Source: Beaufortia kweichowensis (Eukaryota > Chordata > Actinopteri > Cypriniformes > Gastromyzontidae). From it: a DNA stretch of 64,000 bases. Under the pieces are notes generated by a model, which was not told the origin of the DNA, did no database searches, and was given only the letters and a program-made list of their open reading frames with translations. The stretch covers positions 2,162,287-2,226,286 of the forward strand of contig CM032811.1 of the NCBI GenBank assembly GCA_019155185.1, written 5' to 3'. Below, piece after piece: positions 40,116-53,600 of this stretch. Numbering within the stretch: the first letter of the stretch is position 1; each line of letters opens with the position of its first letter. Made by a program: the position numbers and the translations under genes.

Positions 40116-40855
40116 TATAAGTATGTGCTGATAAGAAAAAGCACAAAACATGTGTGATTGCTTATTTAATTGGTTGTAATGAATGGTCACAATGCTTATT
40201 TCTTGCAAAAAAATGAAACAACACCTTTTTTTTACACCAGCCGCTGAATGGAATAAACAGGATTGTGGGATATAAAACGGAGTGAAAGAATCGGTGGAAC
40301 GTGCTCCTTTGCTCTCCGGTCTCCGTATGCTTTCTTTAAGAGACACAGCCATCATATTACAATAGTGTCTATTATTGCAGGCGATATAGCTATAATCATC
40401 TTTTTGTCTATTTGTGTTTGACAATTAGAATATAAAACCTGCAAGTGCATCGTTCTCCTTACGAACTGTGAAAAAGATGAGTCTAATAACGTCGGCGAAT
40501 TTGACTGCTCAGCTTCACAACTCAATCCAATACCAGGTTGCAGTGTTGCCTAGTAACGATGGCACACAACTGACCTTATCTTGTGCGGTCATAAAAATGT
40601 ATGAAGTCCCCCCTATTTTCCTTCCTCGGTTCTCTATTCCCCGCTCTCCATGCACAATCACTCGCATGCAGCCAAGGGCAAAGCACACTATGCATTTTCT
40701 TATTCCCTGCTACAGCACTGCTATTGCGTGCGGGTGTGTGTGTGCGCACTTTGCCTGGGAGCTTCCTTGTTTCATTACAGCGTTGTTATCTGAACCAGAA
40801 CACTGTCTCACAACGCACACCGGGTAGGAGGGAAGCAGATCACATGGTTTAAATT

Positions 40856-40858
<3 letters not shown>

Positions 40859-40906
<48 letters not shown>
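40859..40906. repeat. (CA)24 microsatellite
   Basis: 48 bp of uninterrupted CA in the dscam-bace2 intergenic region. Confidence 0.97.
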
Positions 40907-40910
<4 letters not shown>

Positions 40911-41433
40911 TCTATAGAGGAGAGAAAGCAAAATGTCTAAAAGAGAGACGGCTTGTAGAAGAGGCTGTACCTTTATTGGATTGGCCTTGACAGTGATAAT
41001 TTCAGCAGAATCCATTCTGCCTCTGAGGGGGTTGGGGGGAGGGGGTTTCAGACACCAGCGTTCAATAACACCTGACACTTTTTCCCATCATCCACCACAC
41101 TGAGGCTACAATGCAATTCTCCTGCGTGTGTTGCAGCATCGTGCCAATTTCTGTGCAATATGATTGTCTCTAAAGACCAAATATATTTACAACTCTGAAA
41201 TCGAGAACGATGGCTTTAGGGGACATTGAAGGATATTTATCGATGTTTGTTCGGGCGATTATTGCCCATACTTGGTTATATGGTATTAAACCTCTGCGCA
41301 TAAGTCGACATGTAACTTTTTGTTGAGCAGAGATTTGCTAGTATTTGCTAGTAGTACAAGCTATTGGTTGCATGATTAAATTGATTAAATGCAACTGGAA
41401 AGTGCATGATGAAACTAGTAAAAATATCTTACA

Positions 41434-42068
41434 AGGTGCATTTCCATTACGCTTCAAAATGCGCAATTAAAATTGCGAATTGAAAATTGAAAAACGCAAT
41501 TGAAAATTTATCGCAAAAAAGCTCGCATTAGATTTAGGCAATACAAAAAAGGAATAATTTACAAAACTGCAATGGAAACGTTTTTTTGCATTTACAAGTC
41601 ACATGGCGTACGTAAGAAGTCATGTGATCATTCTTTAAAGATGGTGCGGTATATGTGGACCAAAGGTGATACACAGTTCTTTGTTAAACTAGATTCCAAG
41701 CAGCAAAGAAATGCATTTACCAAGACTTGGAAGCAGACATGAAAGAGAAGGGCTTTGACAAGCCGTGGCAAATCTTACAGTCCAAATGGAAAGCTCTAAA
41801 ACACTCCCAAGTGTAGGGGGCTTGTCTTGCCATTACTGCTTGTATAACGCGGCTACGTCTCTGATTCAAAACAAAAATTGCGAGTGTGTTAGCTGCGATA
41901 AATCTTCCTATATCTGTTGCCATGGTTTATGGAATTTATTATCGCAAGAGGACAAGTTTTTGTCACATAATATAGTTAATGGAAACGCTGTCATTTTGCA
42001 ATAGTTTTTTATCAATATTTAGAGAATATCGCAAAAGTTTTGCGCAAATTTGTAATGGTAACGCACCT
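41434..42068 (+). mobile_element. Non-autonomous PIF/Harbinger-like element with a Myb/SANT-like pseudogene
   Basis: 635 bp bounded by inverted ends AGGTGCATTTCCATTAC and GTAATGGTAACGCACCT, with ACA on both outer flanks as a possible 3-bp target duplication. Inside, 41650-41815 reads YMWTKGDTQFFVKLDS, then after one frame change DMKEKGFDKPWQILQSKWKA. This resembles the Myb/SANT-like DNA-binding protein of fish Harbinger-type transposons. The frame change makes the coding part a pseudogene. Confidence 0.6.
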
Positions 42069-43329
42069 ACAGACTTGAGGCCCCACTCATATAGAGAACA
42101 ATAACTATAATGATAACTTTAACATTAACTATATTAGTATTGACATAACAGATTATTACGGTATGTTTATTCTAAGCGTGTGCGCCGCATTTTCACAATT
42201 TAAATGCATTGCTCGGGTATTTTGATGTCATGCACTGATCGGTCTACACAGAAGTTGAATACACCTATTACTGGAAAGTTACAGGTGAATTTAACAGGGG
42301 TTGGAGCTAAAGTCTGCAGTAAAGTGGACCTCGTGGGCCAGAGTTGAGATCCTCTGCCCTAAAACCACCTTTCGACTAATAATAATTCCCTATCAACCGC
42401 ATACATAGCAATGCATTGGAAACACTATAGCATTCATATCACTATGCTATCATGCACTAGCATTCCCACCAGTTTCAAATTCTACAATCGTGGTGGCAGT
42501 TCTGCACAGATGAACATCACTTACTGTACATTCCTCAGAAAATGTAAAACTTTTTTTCAGTTTTAAAGTGCATAAATGCTGTAAAAGATCTAAACATAAC
42601 CACATTAGGGACATTTAATGCTGCTAAAAGTGCACATCAACACCAACAACTTTCTTTCTATGAGGACTTTATCCATAGATGTAACACAATAATGTCTGGG
42701 GCCACATCCCAACTAAAAGCCAAAGTGACCAATTCTGTTTTTCTGATCCATCCATTTTCCGAACCCTCTTATCCTCTGTAGGGCGGGAGTCGATCCCAGC
42801 ATCCTGGGCCACAGACAGGTTAAGGATAATAAATATGAGGCTGAAGATGGGAAATATTTTGATATTGTCATGGTAAGGTGTCATGGCAGTGACCTCATTT
42901 GGAGAAAGGAAAGGTGGGACTGCAGTATGATTGGTGTTGACGATCTCAAACCTTTACTATTCTAAGCTGTGTAATCTATTATAATGTAAAAAGATACATG
43001 TAATGTACTGTTTTTAGCAAAATAGACATTTTTAATGGAGAAAGCTGTCTTTCGCCTTTATGCCGCTTTTAAGCCGAACCTTGTTATCAATGGTTATCAA
43101 ACACATGGCGCAACTGGCCATTTTCCATCTCCTTCATTTTCTTCACAGTCAGTGTATATTTGTATTAAAGTCATGTTAATCTGACATAAATATTGTTTGA
43201 ATTTGAACCAGATCTGAGAATATAAGATCCAACAACATTTGCTGTTCGTAATGTCACAAGAGAAAAATGTGGGCCACGTTGCACTGCGGTGTGAACATAG
43301 CTTACTAATGTCGTTTCTATGCGGTTTGA

Positions 43330-43800
43330 ACTTTTAATGGCTGCCTGAGCCTATGAAAACATTTCTCCTCGATGTCCTCTATTTCCATCTCAAACAAGCC
43401 TGCAATAAACACACCTCGCAGTAAGATCACAGAAGGCATTTGTGATGCCGAGTGCAGGATGGCTACGGCCCCGGGGGGCACCGGGAGGCAGCGAGGGTGG
43501 CAGCAAGACTTCACCACTCGACCTCCCGCTGTCCTGGGAACATCTGCGGCGCAGTGTGGCGTACGAGCGTCTGTCGGGGCGCAGATGGCGGGTGAGGGTG
43601 ATACCTCAGAGATGGCAAGCAGGCGATGCCCCTTAAGAGAGCAAGCTGGCAGGTACAGGGACGGTGAGCTTAACCCTGCCAGCTGAGCGGGTCATCATGC
43701 AGAGTACCTAATGTGCAGCGATGCACGATGCTGTACGGACGTTTACGCACCTCAACGGACACGGAGCTGTGGGATTGCTAAACACTACGTGATGTATATA
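43330..43800. promoter_or_regulatory. CpG-containing unique block upstream of bace2
   Basis: The most GC- and CpG-rich stretch of the intergenic region (43450-43680), with overlapping plus-strand ORFs of up to 104 codons that match no family I know. It lies 3.6 kb upstream of bace2. It may be a regulatory element or the promoter of an unrecognised transcript. Confidence 0.3.
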
Positions 43801-43899
43801 GCCATTTCGATTGCAGGTTTTGGTATCTAAGCCTGTGCACAAGTTCATATAATACCTGCTGAAACTTTACTGGAGACAGTTGAAGAAAAAGAGATTTTA

Positions 43900-44130
43900 C
43901 CTTACAGGAAAACGTAACAATTTTATGAGGTGGCGATTTGGTATGAATTCGTAAGATGGGAATCATACAAAATTGTACAGTTATTAGAAAAAAACAAAAA
44001 TGAAGTCCCAGCCCTAAACACAAACATCACTGCGGTGAAAGCAGGTTGTAGGCCTACTAAAATGTACAAATGAGATTGTATTAATTCATATAAATTATCC
44101 CCATTGTAAAATAGTTACAAATTTCCATTA
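43900..44130. mobile_element. Palindromic MITE (same family), degraded copy
   Basis: It contains the family centre AGCCCTAAACACAAACATCA and flanking CGTAAGATGGGAATCATACA. It lies just left of the complete copy at 44175, so two members sit side by side. Borders are approximate. Confidence 0.5.
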
Positions 44131-44174
44131 AATTGAAAAGTATTAATTCCATTTAAAATGTGCTAATATTCAAG

Positions 44175-44345
44175 CCTGATCTCACAGGAATTCATACATA
44201 TTTTACGAGTTGGCTAATTTGTACAAATTTGTACAAAGTAACATACGATTACTAGAAAAAACACATCTATTAAGCCCCTAACCTCACTGGGGGAAAACAG
44301 AATTAGCCAACTCGTAAAATATGTACGAATTCCTGTGAGATTGCG
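44175..44345. mobile_element. Palindromic MITE (CTCACAGGAATTC type), complete
   Basis: The ends CCTGATCTCACAGGAATTCA and AATTCCTGTGAGATTGCG, with inner ACGAGTTGGCTAATTTGTAC against TTAGCCAACTCGT, form a long inverted repeat. The centre carries the AAGCCCCTAACCTCACTGGGG motif seen in other copies of the family. Confidence 0.65.
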
Positions 44346-47300
44346 TTGAATATTCCCAAGGAAAGACAAATATGTAAAATATGAAACAACTGTTGATATG
44401 CAGTGTGAAACTATAAAATTAATCTTAACGTTGTATTTTACAAATAAGAATTTAGTCATACAATAATTTGATTAAAACTGATTGTGGTGTTTATGTTGAG
44501 TATTAGTCTGGAATCACAGTTTCCACCTTTCCACTATCAACAACAGTTTGTTTTCTGATGTTGTTTATACTTTAAATACATTGAAAGTTAACTAGTTTCT
44601 AATCATTAATGTTTAAACATGCCCTTAACAGAAAGGCTACATTGGGTTTTACAGTAAAACATAAAACGAGCCATTAACATTCATATCGATGTACTGAATT
44701 GACAAATTAATACAGACACAGTATAGAAAACGGAGAAAAAAAAGGTGAGACGGAAAGTCTCTGTTACTATATGTTCATTATGTACATTATCAAAATTATT
44801 GGGATATTTAGAAATCTGTTGTGCCCACTGTAGCCTCACATACGTTTCGGGCCTGAATCACCCACAATAAACTTCACCTGGATGAGACGGGGTGGAAAAC
44901 AAGCTTGGAGAAAAACCATGTGGTCAGGTCATTACTATACACAGCCCCTCCTTCCTCCCACTTTAATCCCAGATTGTCCAGCTCCTCTTCCCTGTCTGTA
45001 ATTACACAATATCCACTATCAACATACAAGATACCGACAGATGCACTGTGTCTAAGACAAGCATTATGGACTTAAAGATGCTTCGGTAATTCGGCCTGGT
45101 CAGGGCGTGGAGATTATGGCATTGAGGAGTATGTCCAGGGGTCAGCGTCACTAATGTATAATGTACAACAGGTGGTTGGTTTCTGGATGGACATCATGTG
45201 AGAGGAGTACTATGAATGAAAATAGAAACAATTAGTAATAAACATTAATACATGTTGTAGGACACACTTCAGTGTAATTGTTTAAAATAAATATGCTTAA
45301 TATTACAAGTCAAAAAATGTTACCAGTTCCCACTGGGATTTTATTCATTTAAATATTTCTTCTTTATTTGTACTGTAGATTGTATTTATTATTTATTGCT
45401 TTTATTTAATTACAAAGAAAAAACATAATGCTAACCAATACAATGATGGGCTAACGATAGCAGTGATTCTGAGGGAAGTGGGTGTTGTCTTAAGGTAAAG
45501 GTGGAGCGGTGTGCTCTGACTGGTCCTCTATTGTGCCTCTCAAGTTTTCTTCCAATCAGGTTTGGGGGAAGATTAGGAGGCAATGTTCCAGGAAAGGCGA
45601 TTTGGACAGTAAACGGTGAGCCTGTTCACTCAGATAATCTCCCTCATTTACTGCACAGCTTGTTAGGAGGGGAAATGGTGTACTGCGCCCTCATCTGACC
45701 ATCGAGGGTACTACAAGACAATAGGTGCAAAGAGATGCGTGTTGTGCTTGAATGACCTTGTAGGTTTAACGTTTCCAGTTTTTAACAAACAAACAAATAT
45801 ACATATTTCTAAACTTTAATTATGTTTATATGTTATCATTTATGTTCATGGTAAAATCTAATTACCTTTATGTCATATAGCCAAAAACCAACTAAACAAA
45901 GTGATATCAGTTTTAATATCTTAACAGTTTTTCCAGAAATTATTTTAACACTGTGAGTACATTCATTGTTTATTAAAGCACTGAAACCCTTTTCTGAGCC
46001 TTTTTAACTAACTGGTCCACAGATGCAATGCTGATGGATGTCTCACTGCCAAACCAGTCAAAATCGTTTTAGTGTTTTTGAAGTTATGAAGTTCTCTTAC
46101 AAAAATACAGCGTTCAGACAGGCTGAAACCATTTCAAGTGAGTTGCAGACAAGCACATATTATACATACAATAGATCTTTAAAACTAAGTCTAAGTTTTC
46201 AGACAGTCTGCATACATGGCATATCCCACTTACTATGGAGTGCTGCGTGAATGTTTTTTTGAAGGCAAAACACAAGCTCAACATTTTTTTACATTTTATT
46301 CTACGACATAAAAACACACCAGTAATACCTCGCTCACGATTAAAAAAAATGTATCTTAAAAAGGGCAGTTGTTAACAAGTTAAATGCGACAAAGCACAAA
46401 TGGCCACAAATCTCATAAAACTTCATTCACCCACAGAGCAGTTAGCGTTCAAGGAACATGTTTATAATTAAGTTTAAAAATAGTTATACATAAAAAGATA
46501 TTTTTTATAACAACAGGATATCTGTCATGTTCATGTAAAGATCCCACCATTCACGTAGCTCCAAAAAGCACACAGACATATCACTAGAAATAAATTATGA
46601 GTCTTTATTTGGGTGAACTATTCCTCTAAATGCGACCTTTATGGATAAATATGTCTTTAGACGCCCTACAGGGGGCGCCAGTGTGTGCAAAAAAAAGAAA
46701 ACAAATGAATAAATTTATAAAATGTGTGCAATGAAGAAACTTACGTCTACACACAGAAATGATTATTGTGTATGGGATCGTTCAGCTTTCGCACGCATTA
46801 TCATTGCATTAAACTATGAGATAATTCACTCGTTAAACAGCCAGTAAATGTCCAAATAAAGCTATATATATTTACTATGTATGTCCTATACAGTAGCCTA
46901 CCAGTCAAAGTTGGAAAAACACTTACTGTTGTTTATATTTACACTTTAGAATAGCAGTAAACTAATTAAAAGCATGAAATAACACGATTGTTACTTTGAT
47001 AATTATGTGACTAAAATGCACGCATTAAAAAAAACGTAACACTATATTATGTATAACAGCACTGAAGCAATTCCGATCTATTCTGGACTTTTATTGACCG
47101 CTTTTTATTCATTATTTTGTCCAAGTAATCCACTACAATACAACTTTGTTAAATTCAAGGGAGTCCAGGAATCTCGGCTGTTTTGCGCCTCATTCAGCGC
47201 CGAGATGTTTGAACAAGCTCGTCACATCCGTGTTAAACTTCGTTCAGGAAGTTCTTGCTGCACATCACACATACTTTCCTGCCTCGACCTCGTTCACACA

Positions 47301-47348
47301 CAGTCCAGAGTCTCCTCTGCTGAAAACCATCCCGAACTAACGCTCAGT

Positions 47349-47390
47349 ATGGAGCTGGACTTATTCATGGCACACTCGGAGCAAAGCTGA
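47349..47390 (+). other. Upstream ORF of bace2 (13 codons)
   Basis: An ATG with A at -3 and G at +4, a strong initiation context, opens a 13-codon frame (MELDLFMAHSEQS) ending in TGA 33 bp before the bace2 start and in the same frame. It is in the mRNA only if transcription starts upstream of 47349, which the sequence does not prove. Translational control by upstream ORFs is established for mammalian BACE1, so a role here is plausible but inferred. Confidence 0.5.
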
Positions 47391-47423
47391 GGATTGTGTG
47401 TGTTGAACGGCAAGTTTGGCGAC

Positions 47424-47693
47424 ATGCGTCTCTTTGTGCTTCTGCTGGTGTCTCTGTTCTTCTGCACGTCACATTCTCTGTTTAAAATCCCTTTAATAAT
47501 ATTTGCGGGGAAGTTTAACGCGTCAGTGCAGCTGGACCTCAGGCCTTTGAGACAGAATGAAGAGACAGCTGACAGAGGACTGTCTCTGGCATCAGCAGGC
47601 ACTGTTAACTTTCTGGACATGATCAATAATTTAAAAGGAGACTCTGGTAGAGGTTATTATATGCAGATGGTTGTAGGAACTCCTGGACAGACG
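47424..47693 (+). CDS. bace2: bace2 coding exon 1
   Basis: 90 codons: hydrophobic signal peptide MRLFVLLLVSLFFC, a short propeptide with an NAS sequon, and the start of the protease fold (GDSGRGYYMQM, VGTPGQT). The donor is ACG|GTATGT, phase 0. The ATG has G at -3. The longer open frame upstream has no ATG between the TGA at 47388 and this start. Confidence 0.92.
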
Positions 47694-50600
47694 GTATGTC
47701 ATTTCTTTGATTTTACATTTATTAGGCTATTACTTTTTACTGTTTACTATTTATTATATTTACAATAGCTAGGTGTCATGTTTTTTAATGGTGTGACGTT
47801 AGAGATAGAGATGTTTAGACTTTTTATTATTTTATTATTTAGACTTTAATATTTAACAACATTTTCCCCTTATTATTTATTATGGAGTCTGTTTAAATGT
47901 AACTTACTCGTTTACAAAAGACTGAATACAACTGCAATAAATAGCAAAATAAGAGTCTTCATTTTAATTCAAGTACATTTTATTATTAAATATAAAACCC
48001 TAGTGAAAGTTAAAAGTTAAAACGCATAAACACATTTCAAGCAAAAGTTGCTTATTTGAATCATTAAAAATACATGCTTGAATACAAAATATTATGATAC
48101 ATAAGTGAAACATTCTCCATGAAAAACACTTAGACAGTTAGATAAAAGGATTTGTAAAAATAAAGTCTTGGACAAGTAAAATCTTCACTTTAGTTTAGAT
48201 GCCACTGGTTTAATATTTTGCTATTTAAAGGTATAGTTCATCCAAAAATAAAAATAATAAATAAATTCATCATTTATTCACCCTCATGTTGTTTAAAACC
48301 GGTATATAACTTTTTTATTTGTGGAACACAAAGAAAGATGTCTTAAGAAATGGGGTTTTGTGTTCATACAATGGAAGTCAATGGGGGTCAATGCTGTTCA
48401 GTTACCACTGTGCTTCAATGAAGATGAAGAATGAAAGTCACACACAGGTTTGAAATGACATGCGGGTGAATAAATAATAAAACATTCTTTGAAATTTTGG
48501 GAAGTATTCCTATCCAAACTTTAAATACAATGACATTTTAAATGCTCAAGCTTTCGATTACATTATTTCACAATGTCAAATGTTTTCATAATGTTTGTGG
48601 TCCACATCCTGTAAACACTCCCCTGATTATAGATCAGCTGTCATTATGCTTTAAAACCACCCAGCACATCACAGAATGAGTTTGGCTGATCTCAGAGCAG
48701 TGTTCCCGGCATTAAGGGCATATCTGTTCAGACAGCATGTGATGTGAAAGGCTGTATGAAAATGCCTTGGGCGCAGGACGGAGACCAAAGAGCCCTTGAT
48801 CTCTGTGCTGAGAATATGTAAGAACCAGCTCACATGGGTTCACATGACATCGGCCCCCACAATGAGAGCAGCTGACTCAGATTAGGGCCTGAAGGAGACG
48901 TGTGGGTTCGCTTCACAGTACGAGCTTTATGGTCAGTTTGTCTTGCCGTTGTGTGCTTCACTGCTGTCTTATCACAAACTCAAAAGGTTTTGCATGAGGT
49001 GATGGAAAAATGTGTTAACCCACAACATCTGTTTTGTGTGTAGATGGCAGATATGTACATTTTCATGCTTTTAAAAAACAGGTATGTAGGTTGAAAAGTC
49101 TCTTACTATTTACTCTTATCTCCTAAGTACTCTTAACTTACCCTTATAACTAACCCTAACCCTGTCTTCAGATTATTTTTTATAAAAATTTCCATCACTT
49201 TAGGTCCCAAATTCTAAAATGAATCCTAATGACTCATATAATCAGTTACAAATACATTTGTGCATGGGAAAAAAAGATTAAAATTAAATTAAAAATTAAC
49301 TTTTTAGCAACTTTTAGGGAAATCGATATACTTAATACTATTAACATTTAAATCAAATTTGGTGGCGTGTTGAAAACTTCAAAACTCTTTGGTTCTTGCG
49401 AGTCTCATAGCAAAATATTTATATTTATATATGAATTTTGTGCTCTTATTGGTTTGAATTTTGCTAAGTAAGCCTAAAATTTAAATACTAATAAATATAT
49501 AAATATATACTAATAATACTAATACAGATATTAAAAACTATTGAATGCTTTAGAAGATATATTTTTAATTTTTTTAATAATTAATTGTTTTCAATTTCCA
49601 AATATTTTTTCTACTTTTAATATTTTTTTCATATATTATTCTTCATACAGTACTGTACATAATAGCTTCTTCTCACATATCGTATATAAATATGAAGTAA
49701 CCGTGACATAAGGTACATTGCCATGGCAGTCCCATAAATAAAAGTAATAAAAGTAAAAGCATAGCTCTTACACAATAATACTTAGCATTATAGATCAGAA
49801 CCATAACCCCAAGTTTGCCATTTGTAACTGTAAAGCCCCATCGGTAGATGATCACAGATGCATAGTGTCTGAAAATATTGTTATGAAATCTCCAGTGCAA
49901 TATAATATCATTTCTGTTCTCTCATCTCATTACAAATAAATGACTAAGGTGAACTGCGATAGGCCAGGACCCTCTTTTCACATCCTCTGTGAATATGTAA
50001 TTAAGAGTACTCATGTTAATTGAGGCGCTCGTTCTAAACGAGCCACTAAATGTGGAGTCTGTCGCCTGTGCAGAGGCGTCGGACTGGAGTGGCTCACATC
50101 TGCTAATTGGTACAAACAGGTAGCAGATGCGTTCCCAGTGACTGAGCGACTGCCAATTAGCTAAGCCACCTCGATGGGCCGATTAGAGCGCTCTTCACCA
50201 GTAGAGGAGCCCTGGGAGTGAGAGAGGAGGGGTACGATGTGGAAAACACTAGGATTCTTGATATTGAAGGGAGTATGTTTGTGCCAGGGTCCTGTTGTAG
50301 ACTGGCTTTATGTTGGTTGGCGAATTAGTCACAAAATATGCCTGTAATAGACTGTAAAAAAATTCTTCGCTACCTTAAATTTGAAGTCAATTCAAGTCAT
50401 CAAATTAAGTTTCAACTTATTTTTATGAGTCGAAATGACTTGTAATTAGTTGAAATAATGTAAAAACTGTTTAAATGACTTATAAAGTCAAGTTGACCAG
50501 ATTTTTAAATTTAAGGCAGCGAAGAATTTTTTACAGTTTATGGCTGTATTTTCTGCAACAAGAACACTTTTTTACATAAAGTGCGCTGCATTTTGCCTGA

Positions 50601-53600
50601 CAATCGTATGTTTGTGAGCGTTTGTCGAACCTTAGGTAATAGGTAAATGTATAGTATATTAAATGACTTGTTTCTCCATACAAAGTGCACTTTGTAAACA
50701 GGTGTTTTAAGAGGTGTTCTCTACTCAAAGTTAATCCCAGTACTGAATAGCATTCTGCGATCCTTCTTTTATTTCTGCTGTAAATAAAACAGTAGCATGT
50801 ACATTTTCTGTATGCATACAGACCTGACAAAATGAATAAATAAATAGAGCATTGTTTTCAGTAATGCGCTGCTTCGTACTTTTTTGTGAATCCTGTCAGC
50901 TGTAAAACGCTCTAATAAATACATAATCGTTGGACAATGTTGAGGATGTCACTAAAAGCTTTGATTTCAATTATGTCATGTTCTAGCTGGTCAAGATTAT
51001 TCAGTCTAGAAAGTGTGCATACTGTGCACAGTGTACAGTACATACTATATGCTTTACGAAATAGCAAGATATAGTGTTTTAGTATGCTTTTTAAACCTTT
51101 ACCTGTACATTACATGTAAAAAGTTGTCTTTATTTTAACCTGTTAACTGTCACCGTTCCTCAGGAGGAACACCTATGTTATTTCCCTATTCACTTTGATA
51201 TTTCATAGTTGAATTTTAATTTAATCATGACAAACTGTAAATTAATGGAAAGGTGTAAGACTCAAATTGAAATATTTGACAAATGTTCATAACTGTAAAC
51301 ATAAATAAAAATTATTTTAAAAAATATGAATGTTACTGTAATTTATCAAAAATACCTAAAATGAAAAAAATGTAAAAGGCTCAATTTTTTTATTTCTGCG
51401 GTCACAGTTACGAAAGACACAATTAAAGATCGTGAGGTGATATTTTAAAAATGTATTATTGTACAATGTGGACTGTTGATACTGTTGTGGACAGCAGATA
51501 GAGACAGTGTCCAGGTAGTATTGCATTTCTTCAATTAGTGATAGAAATCATTACTTAAAACAACTCAAGGCTTTCTGTAATGTTTCATTTAAACACGGTA
51601 TTAAATGCGTTTGTGGGTTTAAGAGTCTAACTGCTTTTAAATGAAGCTGTTAGGGTGAATGCGGCAGAGCAGATCTGTGTGTAGATTATGATGCTGTTAA
51701 CTATGAGGAATGCTCATAATGGCCTCTTTGGCAACTGGGTGAGATGGCACAGCTCTGTTATCTCATTAGTTCAGCCTCGTTGAACCAGCGCTCCGACAAC
51801 ATTATTCCAATCGCTGCGGTCGGCTCGCACACGCCTGCCAGTCTGAAACATATGTGTGGAGGGAGCTGTGCTGTGCCAGCAGCTGATGGGATATACTGCA
51901 GGTGTTTGTATTTGAATAAAAACTTGGTCACAAACCTATTTGCTGTATATTGACGTTATATTTATATTGAAATACATTTTTTATACTGTATTGTCTTTGG
52001 TTTGTTAGGAAATATTAGGGCCCACCAGTGGGCCAGCGGTCATTACATTTATTTTAAAGCTAAATAACGTTTGCTTAGAAGGTGTTATCAACAAAATTCT
52101 TCTTTTCTCTGTTTTCTATGCCACATAGTGAATCAAAAGAAACTTTCTGCAGTGTCACAGACCAAACAGGTCCTAAATAATACATTATAAAAATCGGATT
52201 CTGTCTGTGTTTATTACAATATTGCAAAAATATTCAATACAAAATATGCAATTTGTTAAAATGTAAAGGGTTTTCTGTAAAATGAGACCATTTTTATCTG
52301 TTTATCCCAATGTAGGGCACTCTTTCAAATTCAGGTAAAGTTTCTGTAAAAATTCTGCAGCCCTGAAAGGGTTAAAAAAGATAATCGAATGAAATGGACT
52401 GATGGTCTAGATACAGTTTGCAAGATTTTTTGTAGTAAGCGGCAGTACTTTGGCAATATTTTCTGTTGCCCGTACATAGTATTCATTGATACTTTTTCTA
52501 TACCGTTTCTATACTATTGTCTGCATAGTGACATATGTGTATTATTTGCAGAAAGAGACAAAAAAAAAACACGCTCAGACTTTCAAAGCACTCAAAAACA
52601 TTTGACTTCCACTCCGTACGCCTTACATACATACCTTGGTTCTGGAATATGTCACAAACACTGTAATGTTTGCAATAAGGTACAAAAGGGTGTGCTTTAT
52701 TGCGACGATAAAGCAGAAGCCTTAAGTACCGTATTGCTTACCTCACAAAACAAATATTAAAGCTTTAAAATATGTATCAGTGCAACTTTCATATAGTAAA
52801 ATGTGTAAATATAACGTTATACAATGTGACTTTTGTTTTTAATTAAAGTAACATTCAGTTATTTTCGTTTTTACAGCTGAATATCCTGGTGGATACCGGA
52901 AGCAGCAACTTTGCTGTAGCTGCAGCAGCACATCAGTATATAACACACTACTTTAACAGAGCGCTGTAAGATCCCATTCCTACGTTAAAAGAGCTTTTAT
53001 ATTTGTACCGATGTGAATCAGCGATGTAACGATGTTACTGCTTTTATCAGATCCAGTACATATAAAAGCAGCGGGAGGCCTGTCGCAGTGAAATACACGC
53101 AGGGAGAATGGGAGGGGGAACTGGGAACTGATCACATCACCATTCCTCAAGGACCCAGTGGCACCATCACCATTAACATAGCTGCGATCCTCGTCTCTGA
53201 AGGTTTCTTCTTGCCTGGGATCAACTGGCAGGGAATTCTGGGACTTGCGTATCCTCTTCTTGCTCGAGTAAGTGTTTCCAGGTGTAACTGTTTGATTAAG
53301 CTTATCTAACAGCGTTGAGTTCATTTGTTGTGTGATGAAGGTGTGACTTACGTCGTCAAACATCAGTGGTGTTTAGGGTTTGATATTGACTCATTTTTTT
53401 ACATTGTACAAATAAGGATTTATGGAGGGTGTGCATTTGTCCGTATTCGTTGGAACTGATGTGCCATTATTCAAGGATTTGAATAATGGCACATCCCGTG
53501 AGCAGTGCCATTATACTATAATAATATCAGATGCATTACATTTATTTATTTAGTCTTGTTTCTGACACTGGTATCACCAAAATGCATAACGTTTGTTGTA

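Larger units (their letters stand above)
33579..47423. other. dscam-bace2 divergent intergenic region
   Basis: 13.8 kb between two start codons that point away from each other, so it must hold both promoters. The dscam side has a moderately GC-rich leader region and a CT/GA tract (34259-34316). The bace2 side (about 47050-47420) has no clear CpG island. Between them lie a hAT-like remnant (35740-36207), LINE remnants (about 36700-37320), MITEs (38613-38860, 39902-40115, 43900-44345), a (CA)24 tract, a Harbinger-like element (41434-42068) and a CpG-containing unique block (43330-43800). No further protein gene is supported. Confidence 0.75.
47694..52876 (+). other. bace2 intron 1
   Basis: 5183 bp. 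It contains a cyprinid palindromic MITE (48225-48510), unique blocks (48590-48960, 49930-50230, 51640-51900), an ACTGTAAA MITE (50351-50537) and a TTAA-ended MITE (51135-51413). An ORF-sized stretch at 52389-52760 shows no family resemblance and no splice logic, so it is left as noncoding. Confidence 0.8.

Noticed and set aside
43372..43686. 104-codon ORF in the GC-rich intergenic block
   Set aside because: Overlapping ORFs in other frames and no family resemblance; length is explained by the local GC content. Kept only as a regulatory candidate.
47394..47423. Longer N-terminus for bace2
   Set aside because: The frame starts with TTG codons only; the first in-frame ATG after the TGA is 47424, followed by a normal signal peptide.
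52389..52760. 123-codon ORF in bace2 intron 1
   Set aside because: Not part of the bace2 protein, no domain, and no plausible splice use.
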